Source: Gautieria morchelliformis
Lineage: Eukaryota > Basidiomycota > Agaricomycetes > Gomphales > Gomphaceae
Reading direction: 5' to 3'
Length of the DNA: 64,000 nt
Assembly: GCA_015179125.1 (NCBI GenBank)
Contig: WHVA01000452.1
Location: 29,637 to 93,636 of the forward strand
In this document: positions 45,329 through 56,281 of the stretch, piece by piece
How positions within the stretch are numbered: the first letter of the stretch is position 1
How the letters are laid out: the number at the start of each line of letters is the position of its first letter
Position numbers and translations under genes: made by a program
Notes under the pieces: model-generated
The model's input: only the letters and a program-made list of their open reading frames with translations
Told to the model about the DNA's origin: nothing
Databases searched by the model: none

Positions 45329-47610
45329 CTAAGCCGTGTGAGGAGGCTCCTTCTCGGGATCATGATAAAAGCGCTGAATCTCCTCCATACGCAATAAAGC
45401 CAATGCCATAGAGGGTCTTTGCTCAGCGTCTTCCATCCAACATCGCTCCAGAAATGTCCATAGGCCATCTTCGCCAAACACTGGATGTCTTCGTGGCAGC
45501 ACCCCTCGTACCACAGCTTGGATGACCTCAGCATCATCAGATGTATAATAGAATGGGTCTTTCCCCGTCATGACCTGGATTAATAAATTTCTATAATCAG
45601 TTACGGCTTCAACTGGGAAGCGCAGAAACAACCTCGACAACGGTTCGTGCAAATGAGAACACGTCGCTGGAACTAGTGACATGGCGTCGACCCAGGCATA
45701 TGACCTCCACAGCGGCCCAACGTGGAGACGGGCCAGTGGAGCTCATAATGACAGGATCAGTAGGTGTGTCCATTTCTTGTAAGATTGGGTTTAGGCCGAA
45801 CCCCGATATACACGCATTCCCGCCCTCAGATATCAAAATATGAGACTTTAGCCATATCCCGTTAGATGTGTTGTTTCCAGATCAAGGCAAGTAGAAATAG
45901 CTACCCCACGCAGGTTTCCGTGTACGATTTTTCGGGAGAAGTTGTGCACTGGAGGACATTTCGTCGACATGGCGGAAATGAAAGACAACCAAGGTTCACG
46001 TACGGTAGTTTACCCCAGCTGCGACTTCAGCGAGCTGAAATCGCGTGAGATAATGTACTCCTAGGGGCGCAACACCATGCTACTCACGAATTTTAGCCGT
46101 GGGCCTTTCCCGACAGTAGGTCGATGATATGCCAGATAGGTCATGAGGTGTCCCCGGGGAACCCACGTGGATACGAGAGCAGGAAGGGGACCTTGATCTC
46201 GACAAAATCCGCGTATGCGTACAACATTTGGATGGCGTAGCTGGTGAAGCACATTTACTTCCCGCAGAACAATCTTCACAACTAATCAATTGACAGAAAC
46301 ACAACCCGAATGACACTTACTGAGCTTAATTGAGTTTGTTCGCCTTCGGAAACCACGCCTGGTAATCGGATGACTTGAATGGCAACCTGGGCAAAGCCGT
46401 CCCCCTTTTAACAACAACTTGTCCGATGTCTTCGTCTGCATAAAGCGTACCTTGCGCTTCCCAAATGATCCAGACCACTCTGATTTCCAGACGTCACAGG
46501 TTTCAGTACGAGAAGTCGGGAGTAGATTTATAGGCTGAGTTGCGCCTGTGAGGTCGCGTGCTTTCACATCCCGAAATCGATTTGGAGATCCTGGAAAAAT
46601 GTATATGGTGAATCATTTGTAAAGAGAACGGACTGTTGTGTATTTCGTACTGCGAAATTGATCCACGGATTGAACTGTGGATGGTGCTGTCGAAGGGGCC
46701 GCCGCGGCACTGGCACTCCTCTGGCGCCCTGCATATAACGGTACCGCAGGTACCGGTGGAGGTGTATCAGAATCTAATGACCCCCAAGGCTGATCTGAAG
46801 CCGGTGATGTTGCAGGTTCCGTCATTGGGGACACAATGGCTGACTCCCTAACGTGGGAAAAAGAGTTGCTGAACCGCGGTCCTATACCCCATGACACGAG
46901 AGTTTCGATCCATGCTTCTGGTAAACCCTGAGCATATCACATCATGATGTGCATTAGGCACAGCTTAGCATCAAGGAACTTACAGTGATCTCACTAGCGG
47001 CAGCATCGTATGTGACGTGCATTTCGTGGCGGAAATCGGTTGGTAGGCCGATTCGCAATAGGGGGCAGCGCATGTGGATATCATAGTACCAGGCATGCAG
47101 CTCGACGATGTCCTTGAACAGGAGATACCAAGTCTGGGACGACGTGGCCACGACGAGGCAAAATCGCCGGGATGAGACAGGTTCGAGTAGACGAACATGA
47201 CTGAGGGAGAGCGTGTGTGTGGCAAAGGAATCCTGGACAGACAAGAAATAAGACATCTTTGAAGAAAATTTCGGATAACGTACCTCTCGCGGGCAGATAT
47301 ATAACCACCCGTCATCAACGACTAACCACACCCTTCGCGTCCATGCCCAGCTTCGTAGTTTATCGCGTTGTACCCCGACATTTCCTCTTCTCACAAGCCC
47401 ATGCACATACGGACGGCGTTTGACTTCATCCGCGTGTAATTGAAATCCCTTGATGGAGATGCACGACTCTGACACTATTTTTCTTATGGAGGAATGGTGT
47501 GAAGACGTCGAAGACGACGCCGTGGGGGGTGATGGAGCTGGCCTAGGGGACGTGAACGAGAAAGACGTCGTTGAGCTACGGGCTGAGGACATCGACGACG
47601 TGATGTCCAA
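45329..47610 (-). CDS. PH-CRIB protein with a pseudokinase domain
   Basis: Multi-exon gene. Exon 1 starts MDITSSMSSARSS at 47610, with a Ser/Pro-rich tail to residue about 45. A PH domain follows (about 70-165: GLVRRGNVG, SWAWTRRVWLVVDDGWLYIC, then a 51-bp intron, RRFCLVVATSSQTWYLLFKD). A CRIB motif IGLPTDFRHEMHV (about 170-182) and GLPEAWIETLVSWGI complete a Cla4/PAK-like N-terminal half that should bind Rho-type GTPases (Cdc42/Rac) and membrane lipid. From about 295 a TKL-like kinase fold follows. Its glycine loop reads PTSRTETCDVW, the beta-3 Lys is Gln (VAIQVI), the catalytic HRD/HGD box reads VHGNLRGSHILI, DFG reads SGFG and APE reads AVE. The alpha-C block VLREVNVLHQLRHPN and the C-lobe (SSSDVFSFARTV, MTGKDPFYY, LERCWMEDAEQRPSM) are well kept. 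It is therefore probably catalytically dead but folded. Introns all have GT-AG ends and restore one frame; the gene ends at 45329-45331. Confidence 0.82.
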
Positions 47611-49019
47611 GGTGCATGCGGGCTACCCCCAGAAACAGGCTGCCGAGATATGGACGTTCATCGCAATTTGGCTACCTGTCAAGATGTTCCCTATATCCAG
47701 GTCCTTGGATGGTCTCGTGCTACCAATACACGATGGCTGTGTTGGCTTCCTCGAACTTTATCAAGATTGAGCGGCTTGAACTGTATACAGTCTATAGTTA
47801 GCCTGAAAATTAATTACGAGAGAACACTTCCTCCCTTGCATCAAAGTGTTCTGCATGTCATACGACTAGTTATCTGGTATAAAGTTTGACTTCGCTGACG
47901 ACGATGGGAACCACATGCACATGACGCACGGTGCAGTGACAGGAACAGACTCACCAGTACGCCTCATCATGCATCATGCATCGCAACTCATCGTTCCCTT
48001 CTTCTGACCTTTGATGAACATTACTATGACTGCAATCAACTGGAATTACATAAGGCGTGGCATATAGGCTGGTCGGAGCTTGATTCGACAGAACTGATTG
48101 ATCCTATCATCACTACCGTACTGCTTCAAGCAGTCTGCTTGGACTACCCGATCCGGTCGATCTCCTAGTTGAATTAGGACAAGTAGGACAGGCTTAAATT
48201 GAAAGGTTTTTAAAGGAGGCTGCAACGATACTAATCTCACCAGTGGAAGACTCGGCCACCATCACGGAGTGGTAAACAAATGCAGATCCGCTCACAGCGC
48301 AAGCTTCTGAGCAGTCACATCAAGCCGAGTGGCAGCTCTTTATTTAGTATCAGATTCTGAACTTATGACACGATCCGGTGTTTTTCCGCTTTACAGTCTA
48401 TAAACGCTTACTATCTGTAACGTTCAATCAGAAAACACTCGACGCTGATGCCCGCAAATGTGGCAGTGGGACGATAAGAAGGTTGTGAGTTACGCTGTTT
48501 ATTTTATTTATTTCATTCCTCCACAATATCATCACGCCTTTCTGATCCCTAAATTATCACTTCTCTTGCAAATAATGATATCACACCGAGATTCATTAAC
48601 TTAGTAAGCTGCCACATAGGCGTGTACACCCGCCGCGGATGCGGGCGCTAGCGCCCTGGGTGGCCGGCCGGAACTGAGACGAGACGCCTTTACCTGGGCG
48701 TCTTGTCACTTCGTTGGCAGATGCCCTCATCATGGAATTATCGTTGATTGGTTCGTTGTCATCCAATTGAATAACATCTTCGATTTTAGCAGTTCCGTAA
48801 TGAACACGTTTGAATGGATTTAACTGTACGGTCCTGCTCGATTCTGGTTCTGTCGCAGCCTGACCGTTTAGAATTAACCTTCACACGCGTCTCCCGTCCA
48901 GGCCCGCAGGCACGCTTCGGTTGCAGAGCTTCCGTAATAAGCATATTGCAGCCGTTTGCAGTCAAGTCTAGACCGACGTGCGTCGTATTTGCGCAATTTT
49001 AAAAGTATAGACCCCTCTA
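47611..49019. other. intergenic region
   Basis: 47895-48031 is the inverted partner of 39812-39928. A short GC palindrome (GCGGGCGCTAGCGCCC) lies near 48642-48657. No supported gene. Confidence 0.4.
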
Positions 49020-49733
49020 ACTTTCAGCCCGAGAGTCCCACAGAACAAGGAACAAGCGAAGGATGAGATAAACGCCGAAAGAGCGGAAGGGGTGGTGTAC
49101 ATGGACGGGTCGTGCATAGAAGGTGGCGTAGGAGCGGCGGCAGTGTTGTACAATAATGGAGAAGAGCGAAGGACGGTGAGGTTATACATGGGCCCAGACA
49201 GCGAGCACACCGTGTTTGAGGCAGAACTGGCGGGAGCGGCTATAGGAGCAAAGATGCTAAACTTGCAGAGAAGCGGGAGGTACGCGATAGCACTAGATAA
49301 CCAAGCCGCGATCCAGACGACCCGAAAGGAGCGTGCCATCCCCGGACAATACCTCGTCAATGCATTTCACAGGCAGATCCAGGGCGTCGTTGAGCAGCAG
49401 GCAGGAGCCAGGGTGGTTATGAGGTGGGTGCCGGGGCATGAGGGGGAAAAAGGGAACGAGAGAGTGGACGAGAAGGCAAAAAAGGCAGCGAGGGGAGAGA
49501 CCAGCGAAGAGTGGGAGATAACCCATCGAGTGCCGGGGGACATTGCCAGTAAGCAGAGCAGCGGCGATCTAGCGACACAACGCGATCGCGCGAAGCTGAA
49601 GCAGGAGGCGCGGTCAATGTTCGGGAAGTCCCTAGACCTATGCTCGCACATGAAGCAAGCTCGCTTGTCTGCACGGTATGTTCTTCGTGATTTTCGAGAA
49701 GGCCGCTGATGGCATTATAGGGCCAATTCAAGG
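49020..49733 (+). pseudogene. LINE ORF2 fragment, RNase H
   Basis: Open frame 49092-49709 with RNase HI motifs: YMDGSCIEGGVGAAAVLYNN, FEAELAGAAIG, ALDNQAA and HEGEKGNERVDEKAKKAA. It is closely related to the RNase H of the LINE at 12-13.3 kb but in plus orientation. Nothing of RT or of the C-terminal knuckle remains, so this is an isolated fragment. The four acidic residues are intact. Following sequence (49740-49920) has CCCCGACTCTG-type hairpins, perhaps further LINE-derived DNA. Confidence 0.85.
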
Positions 49734-50156
49734 TGCACATTGTTGGGCGTAGACAATAGTATCCTGTAGCGGCGCTTTTGCGCCAGTCCCCGACTCTGCG
49801 TCGGGGTTCTTTTTCATAGGCGATTAAGCATCATTTGTATCATACGGGATAGAATCATCGCGGCGGCAGCTGCCGCCTCAGTCCCCGACTCTCTCTCAAT
49901 GCGGAGAAGGATTTTCATTGTCAGCACGTTACATATCGCAGGCAAGCTTGTCAAGGAAAGGAAAGGAAAAGGATTGCAAGCGAACATGGGGAGAGACAGG
50001 CACAGGCTCCTTCGGCAGGAAAGGAAAAGCAGAGCAAACAGAAAGCTTTGCAAACGACGCCACCCCCACAACTGAGCTAGAGGAAAGGACTGGGAAAGGA
50101 AGCCGACCGTTCACAGTCGGGGATAGAGGCAAGGAAGCGAAGGAACGAAAAAACCC
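49734..50156. other. unassigned stretch
   Basis: Two short CAGTCCCCGACTCT repeats (about 49782 and 49890) and Lys/Glu-rich frames of no clear meaning. Confidence 0.3.
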
Positions 50157-52483
50157 TGATAGCAAAGGGTCGTGACCACATCAATGTATAACTATGACAA
50201 GGAACCATCGAGCGGGAATGAGGCAGCCACGAGGAGCGGGCGCGAAAGTGAGGACGGTAAGTCGTTCGATACAACACTGGATTCCTCAGAATTATAACCG
50301 CGGCTTTTGCCATCACTTGCCAACTGGTTCTACCACACTAGGTGGCTCACCGTGGCTAGCAGACAGTTCCTGCATGCGGATGTCTGACAGCAGATAGCTT
50401 GGAGCGTGACGGCTTTGATCCGTTATTGTCTGTTGTCTGAAAGCCTGTTCAAACATGCTGAGGAACAGACGACTGCCCATGGTGCAAGGTATTGCATACT
50501 CCCACCTTCAAAACCGTGTCATATATCGTCCGGTGTTCCTCAGAGGAATGATAAATAACCTACCCAAGCGCAATTTCCACAAGGCCTCGAGGAGCAACGA
50601 AAAAGAGCAAGGTGTTTGTAAGCAGAACAGCAAAGATACTGTGTGGAATATGCCATGGTTATGGCATTGGAAAATCAATCAATGACGAATTTAATGACCT
50701 GGCAAAATAGAGAACACTGCCAGTGCGGTAATGTTAGAGCTTGCCAGACTGCAGCAACAAACAAGACGATGAAAGCTGACCTGTCCTCAACGAGCACCTT
50801 TAGGAATGGTGAACCGTGATTGTATTTGTATGTTTTCCATGCTTTGTAAAGCATGCAGGAGCATAGGATGATCTCCGTCACACTTGACGGGACAAAAGAA
50901 AGGCCAAACAAGGTCGGCGTAGTAGGAGCATAGCAGCCAGTTAAGCCGGCGATGGGGGGAAATCCCAGGCCTGCTCAGACGATGAGAAATATGAGGAAGA
51001 ATATAGAAACTGGTAATCCCACCAGGGGGGAGATAAAGCGCCCAAATGACTCCAGTGACAACAAGTGTCACCAAACAGACACCAGCGAGGCTATAAACGA
51101 GCGTTTTGTTGTTGTTATACACTGCATAAACCTGTGAAAGATATTACACCCCGCACAGCCATACATGAAATATCGAGGATACCCGGGTCATTAAAATAAC
51201 TATATGTTGGCGGTCTTAGTATAATTGAATGCCCTGGTTGAAACGTGTATTCACCTTGAACGCTGACAATTAAAACGGCCATGCTGTGCCTACTCAATCA
51301 GACAGAGTCGAGAGGCATTTTATCAAGAAATGACGTGCGATATAGCCTCCCACCAAAAGAAACCACTGCAACTGAAGGGATAAATGAATACTAATGATGT
51401 CGTGATGCAACACGTGGGACTTGCACTTACACCTATCAATAAGGTGCTCATAGTCGCATATTGCGGTAATATAAAGAAACTGCTAACCTTATTGGAGAGA
51501 GATCCATGAAATAATACTTAGTTTCATCATCGTCATGATTGTCGTTCACTTGTGAGAGACACATACGTACTGGTAACTGCTACGATAAGTGAGGAAAGCC
51601 CAAAGTAACGAGTCTACGGCGGGATGTGAGTAGCCTAGTTGGGTATGATCAATCAGGTAGTAGGTGCTGACCCATATAAACAATATCTTGCCAAATGGGC
51701 CGCCTGGCCGATTCCAAACATTCTCGACCTGATCATGACAAACGTCAAACTCGATGGAAAAACATGTATACGCGCACTAACTTCAGCATCAAATGTGATC
51801 GCTATTTCGACATGAGTGCACATTTTTAAATTATTGACATCGGACCCTCACCATGGTCGTATACCAGAAGAGCCAACGATGCCACCGTTGAGTATTTTGT
51901 TGGTGTTACTGGATCGAGAGTCAGACACAGTTGAAGTTCTTGCACATCTAGACTTGCTTGATTTCAAGGCTTCAATCAATACTTGCGGACTGAAAGACAT
52001 TCTTGGTACACGGTAATGGGGGGTAAACGTTCCAAGACCTGAAAGCGAGCCTTGATATATATCTCGCTTCCCGGCTTCTTTGAGGAACCACTGACAGGTG
52101 GCGGCTGATGGCTATGCGCTGGTGGTTGGATGGCCCTCAGCGAGACAATGGCATCAGATGAAGCTGGTGGTAAGCATGGTTGCGGTCGCAGCGGTGGTCA
52201 TCAGATGACAGGACCCAGCCCATCCATGGCCAAAGTTTCGCGCTTTCAGTGATGTACATCGGGAAGTAAGCCATATAACGAATCCGTATATCGCCATGCC
52301 ATTCATAACTTCTCTGGCCAAGCGGCTAGATTAATGTGACCCAATATACGTAGAACCGTCGAGAGCTTGAGCGAGGCGGCTACGCACTTAGTAGTCATAA
52401 GATTAGACAGATAGAACATAACAGATACTTGATAATACACAACTATGCCGAACTCACCATTCGCGGCAGGTTGGTGGTGGTGT
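50157..52483 (+). repeat. segmental duplication, copy 2
   Basis: Same orientation as 7128-9273 plus 10716-10800. Lacks the 1442-bp TIR element (empty site near 52395) and has about 96 additional bases near 52110-52205. Confidence 0.9.
50313..52000 (-). CDS. DUF6533-type integral membrane protein, copy 2
   Basis: Paralogue of the gene at 7281-8960 with the same exon order. It starts at the ATG 51998-52000 (MSFSPQVLIEALKS-type N-terminus). The exon at 51122-50790 begins with an in-frame VYAVYNNNKTLVYSLAG and ends SPFLKVLVED. The last exon gives WEYAIPCTMGSRLFLSMFEQ. The C-terminus differs (HGEPPSVVEPVGK, stop 50313-50315 versus HVESPSVLTTS in copy 1). No frame-breaking change was noticed in the recognised exons, so both copies may be expressed. 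Function unknown. Confidence 0.73.
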
Positions 52484-52701
52484 AATAAATCCATGGCCGG
52501 TGACAACTCACACCGTGCGGTTCCGGGTCCGTGGCCATCACGCATAATTGACTCAGTTGACAGGATACACCAGGAAAAACAGTATGTTAATACCGTGGAG
52601 AGTCAGGGTAAGTATCTCGCGCCTTTAAATGTCGTCTAGACCAAACCGACCGACACCTGAGGCCTGAGGACTGGTACCAGGTAGACGACACATTAGTAGA
52701 C
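52484..52701. other. spacer after duplication copy 2
   Basis: A short plus-strand frame (52445-52639) begins MPNSPFAAGWWWC in shared sequence but has no relative in copy 1 beyond that. Confidence 0.3.
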
Positions 52702-52985
52702 ATCATCAGAGAAAAAGGAGTAGTCTATCGCTGGCTCTACGACACTATGAAGTGCTACAGAGCGCTATGTGATGCCGATAGACTACCCGCTTTTCTCTGA
52801 TGATGGGCGGATGGATCGTAGAAGCTGTTGGTTACATCGTGTCTCGGCCTTGCGTCTTGATATCTCTTTGAACCTTCTGAGTTTTCTGAGCCTTTGAGGG
52901 ATCAACAGTACGGCAGTAATAGAGAAAGAACCAATCTGTATAATGCTCCGGATCCCTCGATCCTTGAGTGAGTGGTTGGTTAGCC
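52702..52985 (-). repeat. repeat P, copy 2, beginning with a fold-back
   Basis: Inverted copy of 14098-14378. The hairpin arms are at 52702-52731 and 52776-52804, and homology continues on the right side only. Confidence 0.7.
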
Positions 52986-53481
52986 TGAGCCAGGAACCGT
53001 GTCACGACATCTGCGCGTGATGCTGATTCATACAGGTGTTATGTAAGGCGTGTGTAAGGAAGTGTGAGTCGGAGCTCAAAGTATAGCGACAGACTGTGAA
53101 AACCGAGTTCTTAAGAGGTGCAGCACTCGTTATAACCAGTCTGAGTCAACCTTCGATAGGTGGGTGCTAAGAGTCTTGAATTATATACAGGAAATGTAGG
53201 AGTGGACGCAGTGGACGCGTAAGCTAAGAGCAAACCGTGTCACCCCCACACCATGTGACAAATCACATGGTATGCCATTGTTGTCTCAGGTCCCATTGTT
53301 TAATCGCTATAGATAGTTTTGTCTGCAGTCACTATTGTTTTTATTCTACTATTGTTCTTCTAGACTATAAAGTAGCGGATAGCCGCCAGACGCCCGCGGT
53401 ATCAAATGTGTACAGCCCACTGTAAAATACATGTCCAGCCCGTTGTAAATACGTATGTAGCCGGGCTGTATATACAAATAT
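52986..53481. other. unassigned stretch
   Basis: AT-rich sequence with GTAAATACGTATGTAG-type words just before the satellite. No gene. Confidence 0.3.
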
Positions 53482-54426
53482 ATGGTTCACGTGCACCGTA
53501 CGCCCTCTGCACCTACTGCACGTACGGTGCACTCAAACCATACGCCCTCCCCACGTGCGGTTCACGTCCACCGTCCCGCCGTATGCACGTACGGTGGACA
53601 GGCACCGTACGCCCTGCCGACGTACGGCGCACTTGAACCGTACACCCCCTCGCCGCCGTATGCACGTACGGTGCCCGCGCACCGTCCTGCCGTATGCATG
53701 TACGGTTCGCGTGCACCGTCCGCAGTACGCACGTACGATGCACGGGAACCGACCACCCCCTGCACGTACCGTTCACGTGCACCGTCCGCCGTATGCACGT
53801 ACGGTGCACAGGCACCGTGCGCCCTCCCGACGTACTGTGCACTCGAACCGTACGCCATCTCCACGTACGGTGCACGTCCACCATCCAGCCGCATGCACGT
53901 ACGGTTCGCATGCACCGTCCGTCCCGCCGCATGCACGTACGGTTCACGTCCACCGTACATACAGCGGACGGTGCACGTCCACCATCCCGCCGCATGCACG
54001 TACGGTTCGCGTGCACCGTCCGCTGTACGCACGTACGGTGCACGTGCACCGTCCTGCCGCATGCACGTACGGTTCACGTCCACCGTCCACCATCTCCACG
54101 TACGGTGCACGTCCACCATCCCGCCGCATGCACGTACGGTTCGAGTGCACCGTCCGCTGTACGCACGTACGGTGCACGTGCACCGTCCAGCCGCATGCAC
54201 GTACGGTTCGCGTCCACCGTCCGCCATCTCCATGTACGGTGCACGTGCACCATCCCGCCGCATGCACGTACGGTTCGCGTGCACCGTCCGCTGTACGCAC
54301 GTACGGTGCACGGGAACCGTACGCACAAACGGTGAACAGGAACCGCACGCACGGATGGTGCACAGGAGCCGTACACGGTGAATGCACGTACGGCTCACAT
54401 GCACCGTCCGCCCTCTGCATGTCCGG
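53482..54426. repeat. CGTACG-rich satellite with 134-bp higher-order unit
   Basis: Tandem array of about 33-bp monomers of the form GCACGTACGGTNCACGTNCACC followed by a variable GTCCNNC. Four monomer types alternate, giving a higher-order unit seen at 53992-54125, 54126-54259 and, partly, from 54260: the start GCATGCACGTACGGTTCG recurs exactly every 134 bases. The two full units differ at about six or seven positions. The DNA is open in several frames on both strands and encodes YGSRAPSAVRTYG-type peptides, which I regard as a by-product of the repeat rather than genes. Confidence 0.85.
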
Positions 54427-54763
54427 TTCACGTGCACGTGCGCCACCAGCCGTCTCTGCGGGAAAATTGGTCGTTCAGGACGAGGTGACCAAAAGCTGGA
54501 GTATAGGATGCACCATCCTCTCCATTCACGGATGGTGAAGGGTGTACAGCAACCGTAAGCCCGCTTCCCGGACGGTTCACGTGGACGGTCCGCCCTCTGC
54601 ACGTCCGGCGCACAGGAACCGTACACCGTTGTCGCCACGTACGGTTCACGTGCGCCACAAGCCGTCTCTGCGGGTAATTCAGTCGCTCAGCATGAGGTCT
54701 CCAAAAGGTGGAGTATAGCACGCACCATCCTTTCCACTCTCGACTGCTGAAGGGTGCACAACA
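54427..54763. repeat. 222-bp direct duplication at the satellite edge
   Basis: 54427-54545 and 54649-54763 are direct copies (CACGTGCGCCAC, AGCCGTCTCTGCGGG, ACCATCCT..TCCA landmarks), separated by diverged satellite monomers. Confidence 0.75.
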
Positions 54764-55530
54764 TATGGAGCTACTCCACAGCTGTCATCCATGTCTCTCA
54801 AGTGAGTTGGCCCTCACATCCAGCCGGATGGCCGTGAAAGTCGTCGTGGGAGAAGCAACAAGCATGCAACCGCGCGTCGTGGGCACCTCACGTGACGAGT
54901 ATGCAACGCGCGTCTGGGCATGTCACGTGACACCATGGAGAACCAAGCAACGCCTGCAACGGGTCGCGGGCACGTCACTTGAATACATACAGACTGATCC
55001 AACTGGCCATAAACTGCCACTCCAAATAATCTCCCCATGACTCCTGATTCATAAGGAAAGAAAGGCCCTGGTGCAGGTTACAACATTCTGCATGCAGGCA
55101 TTCAGATTGTAAGGAATGAGAGAACTGGGTGGCAGGTTCACATGGATACAATAGGGCAGTATAGGGGTGCTGTTCTCCTATGGCTTGTACATAAACACTA
55201 TTACATGCTAGCTGAGATGGCCATTCTTTGTCTTTTCAGGCAGTTCCATACAGAAATGAAGACATGGGTGTATACGATGTAAGGATAGCATGTGATTGGG
55301 ACATGTAGCTGACAAACTTATGGATGCATTGCAATCCACTATTGCCACACTCTACAGCACTTGTGTTGATCTGGGGAAGCAGTGGATCCAGGGTGGCATA
55401 AGTTGAAAAAAAGGATGCGGGTGAACATTTGGTGTGCCCCCGGGCATGAAAGTCATCAACGGCGAACAATGTGTCTGCAAAAAATTCAGGTTTGAGCAGT
55501 ACTAGAAAGGCCCCGCTGGAATAAGAGTGA
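54764..55530. other. unassigned stretch
   Basis: Several CACGTGAC words at 54890-54930. The frames present (54708-55040 plus, 55236-55469 minus) have no recognisable motif. Confidence 0.35.
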
Positions 55531-56094
55531 TGTGGATACCACAGACACCTGGTGGATCATGTGACAAGTGGATAATCGGCGGGACCTTCAGTGACCATGG
55601 ATACCTGCCTGTCAGGTTATTCCTCACATGTCAGGGGACACCCTGTTTTCCATTTCCAGTTCCGACTCCATTTCCGACTCCGGTTCCGATTCCATCTCCG
55701 CCTCTGCCTTCGGAAATGATTCCGCTTCTGGGAGAACTTCCACCAGTTCTGTTCGCTTTTCCAGTTCCACTCCAATTTCCGACTTCCGCTCTCGGAACAG
55801 TGTCGGAAATCAGGCGACTCGCGTAATAGGTGGCATCAAGGGTCGATCAAGGGTCAGGGAGGTCAGGGGGATGCAGGGTTGATGGCGAGTGCCAAGTGCT
55901 GTCCCTGGCTGCGCAGCGTAGTATAATACGGGCTCGCTGACATTGGGGGTCCTTAGACTTTTCTCTTTGGATTTCCCCTTGTCAGGTGAGAATCCCCTCT
56001 CTTGTATACTCTGTTCATTTATACATACTTTGGATTTCCCCTTGTCAGTTGTGTGGTAGTGTGATCTCCACAACCAGCCAGGGTTGCCCTTACA
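55531..56094 (+). repeat. gypsy-2 5' LTR
   Basis: Ends GGTTGCCCTTACA, matching the end of the gypsy-1 LTR. The start (TGTGGATACC) is inferred by position and is less sure because no 3' LTR exists for comparison. Contains AGACTTTTCT (55955-55964) and the duplicated 21-mer starting CTTTGGATTT (55965-55985 and 56028-56048). Confidence 0.7.
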
Positions 56095-56096
56095 GC

Positions 56097-56106
56097 AGAA
56101 AAGTCT
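56097..56106 (+). other. gypsy-2 primer-binding site, self-complementary to its LTR
   Basis: AGAAAAGTCT starts two bases after the LTR and is the exact reverse complement of AGACTTTTCT in the LTR. Compared with gypsy-1 one base pair is swapped (G-C to C-G) on both sides. Confidence 0.65.
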
Positions 56107-56281
56107 CTTCCCTAGAGGACCGGCTGTCATACTGCGCGTTGCATTTGCCATAGGTGCGTTCAGAATCGGAGACAGCGACTCGGAGATAGCAACCTCTTCC
56201 GCGCACACAGTATACGACAGCCCCTCTTCTTACATTGAGCTCCCAACTCCGGAAATCCCGTCCCATATTTCTCCTTCTGAC

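Noticed and set aside
53482..54638. Long overlapping reading frames of 200-360 codons on both strands
   Set aside because: They lie entirely in a 33-bp/134-bp satellite and are open in several frames at once because the monomer lacks stops. The repetitive Arg/Thr/Val peptides have no domain.
55236..55469. Possible KDZ transposase remnant on the minus strand
   Set aside because: The short frame with a phrase like IHKFVSYMSQSH is only faintly reminiscent and isolated. Not enough to call.
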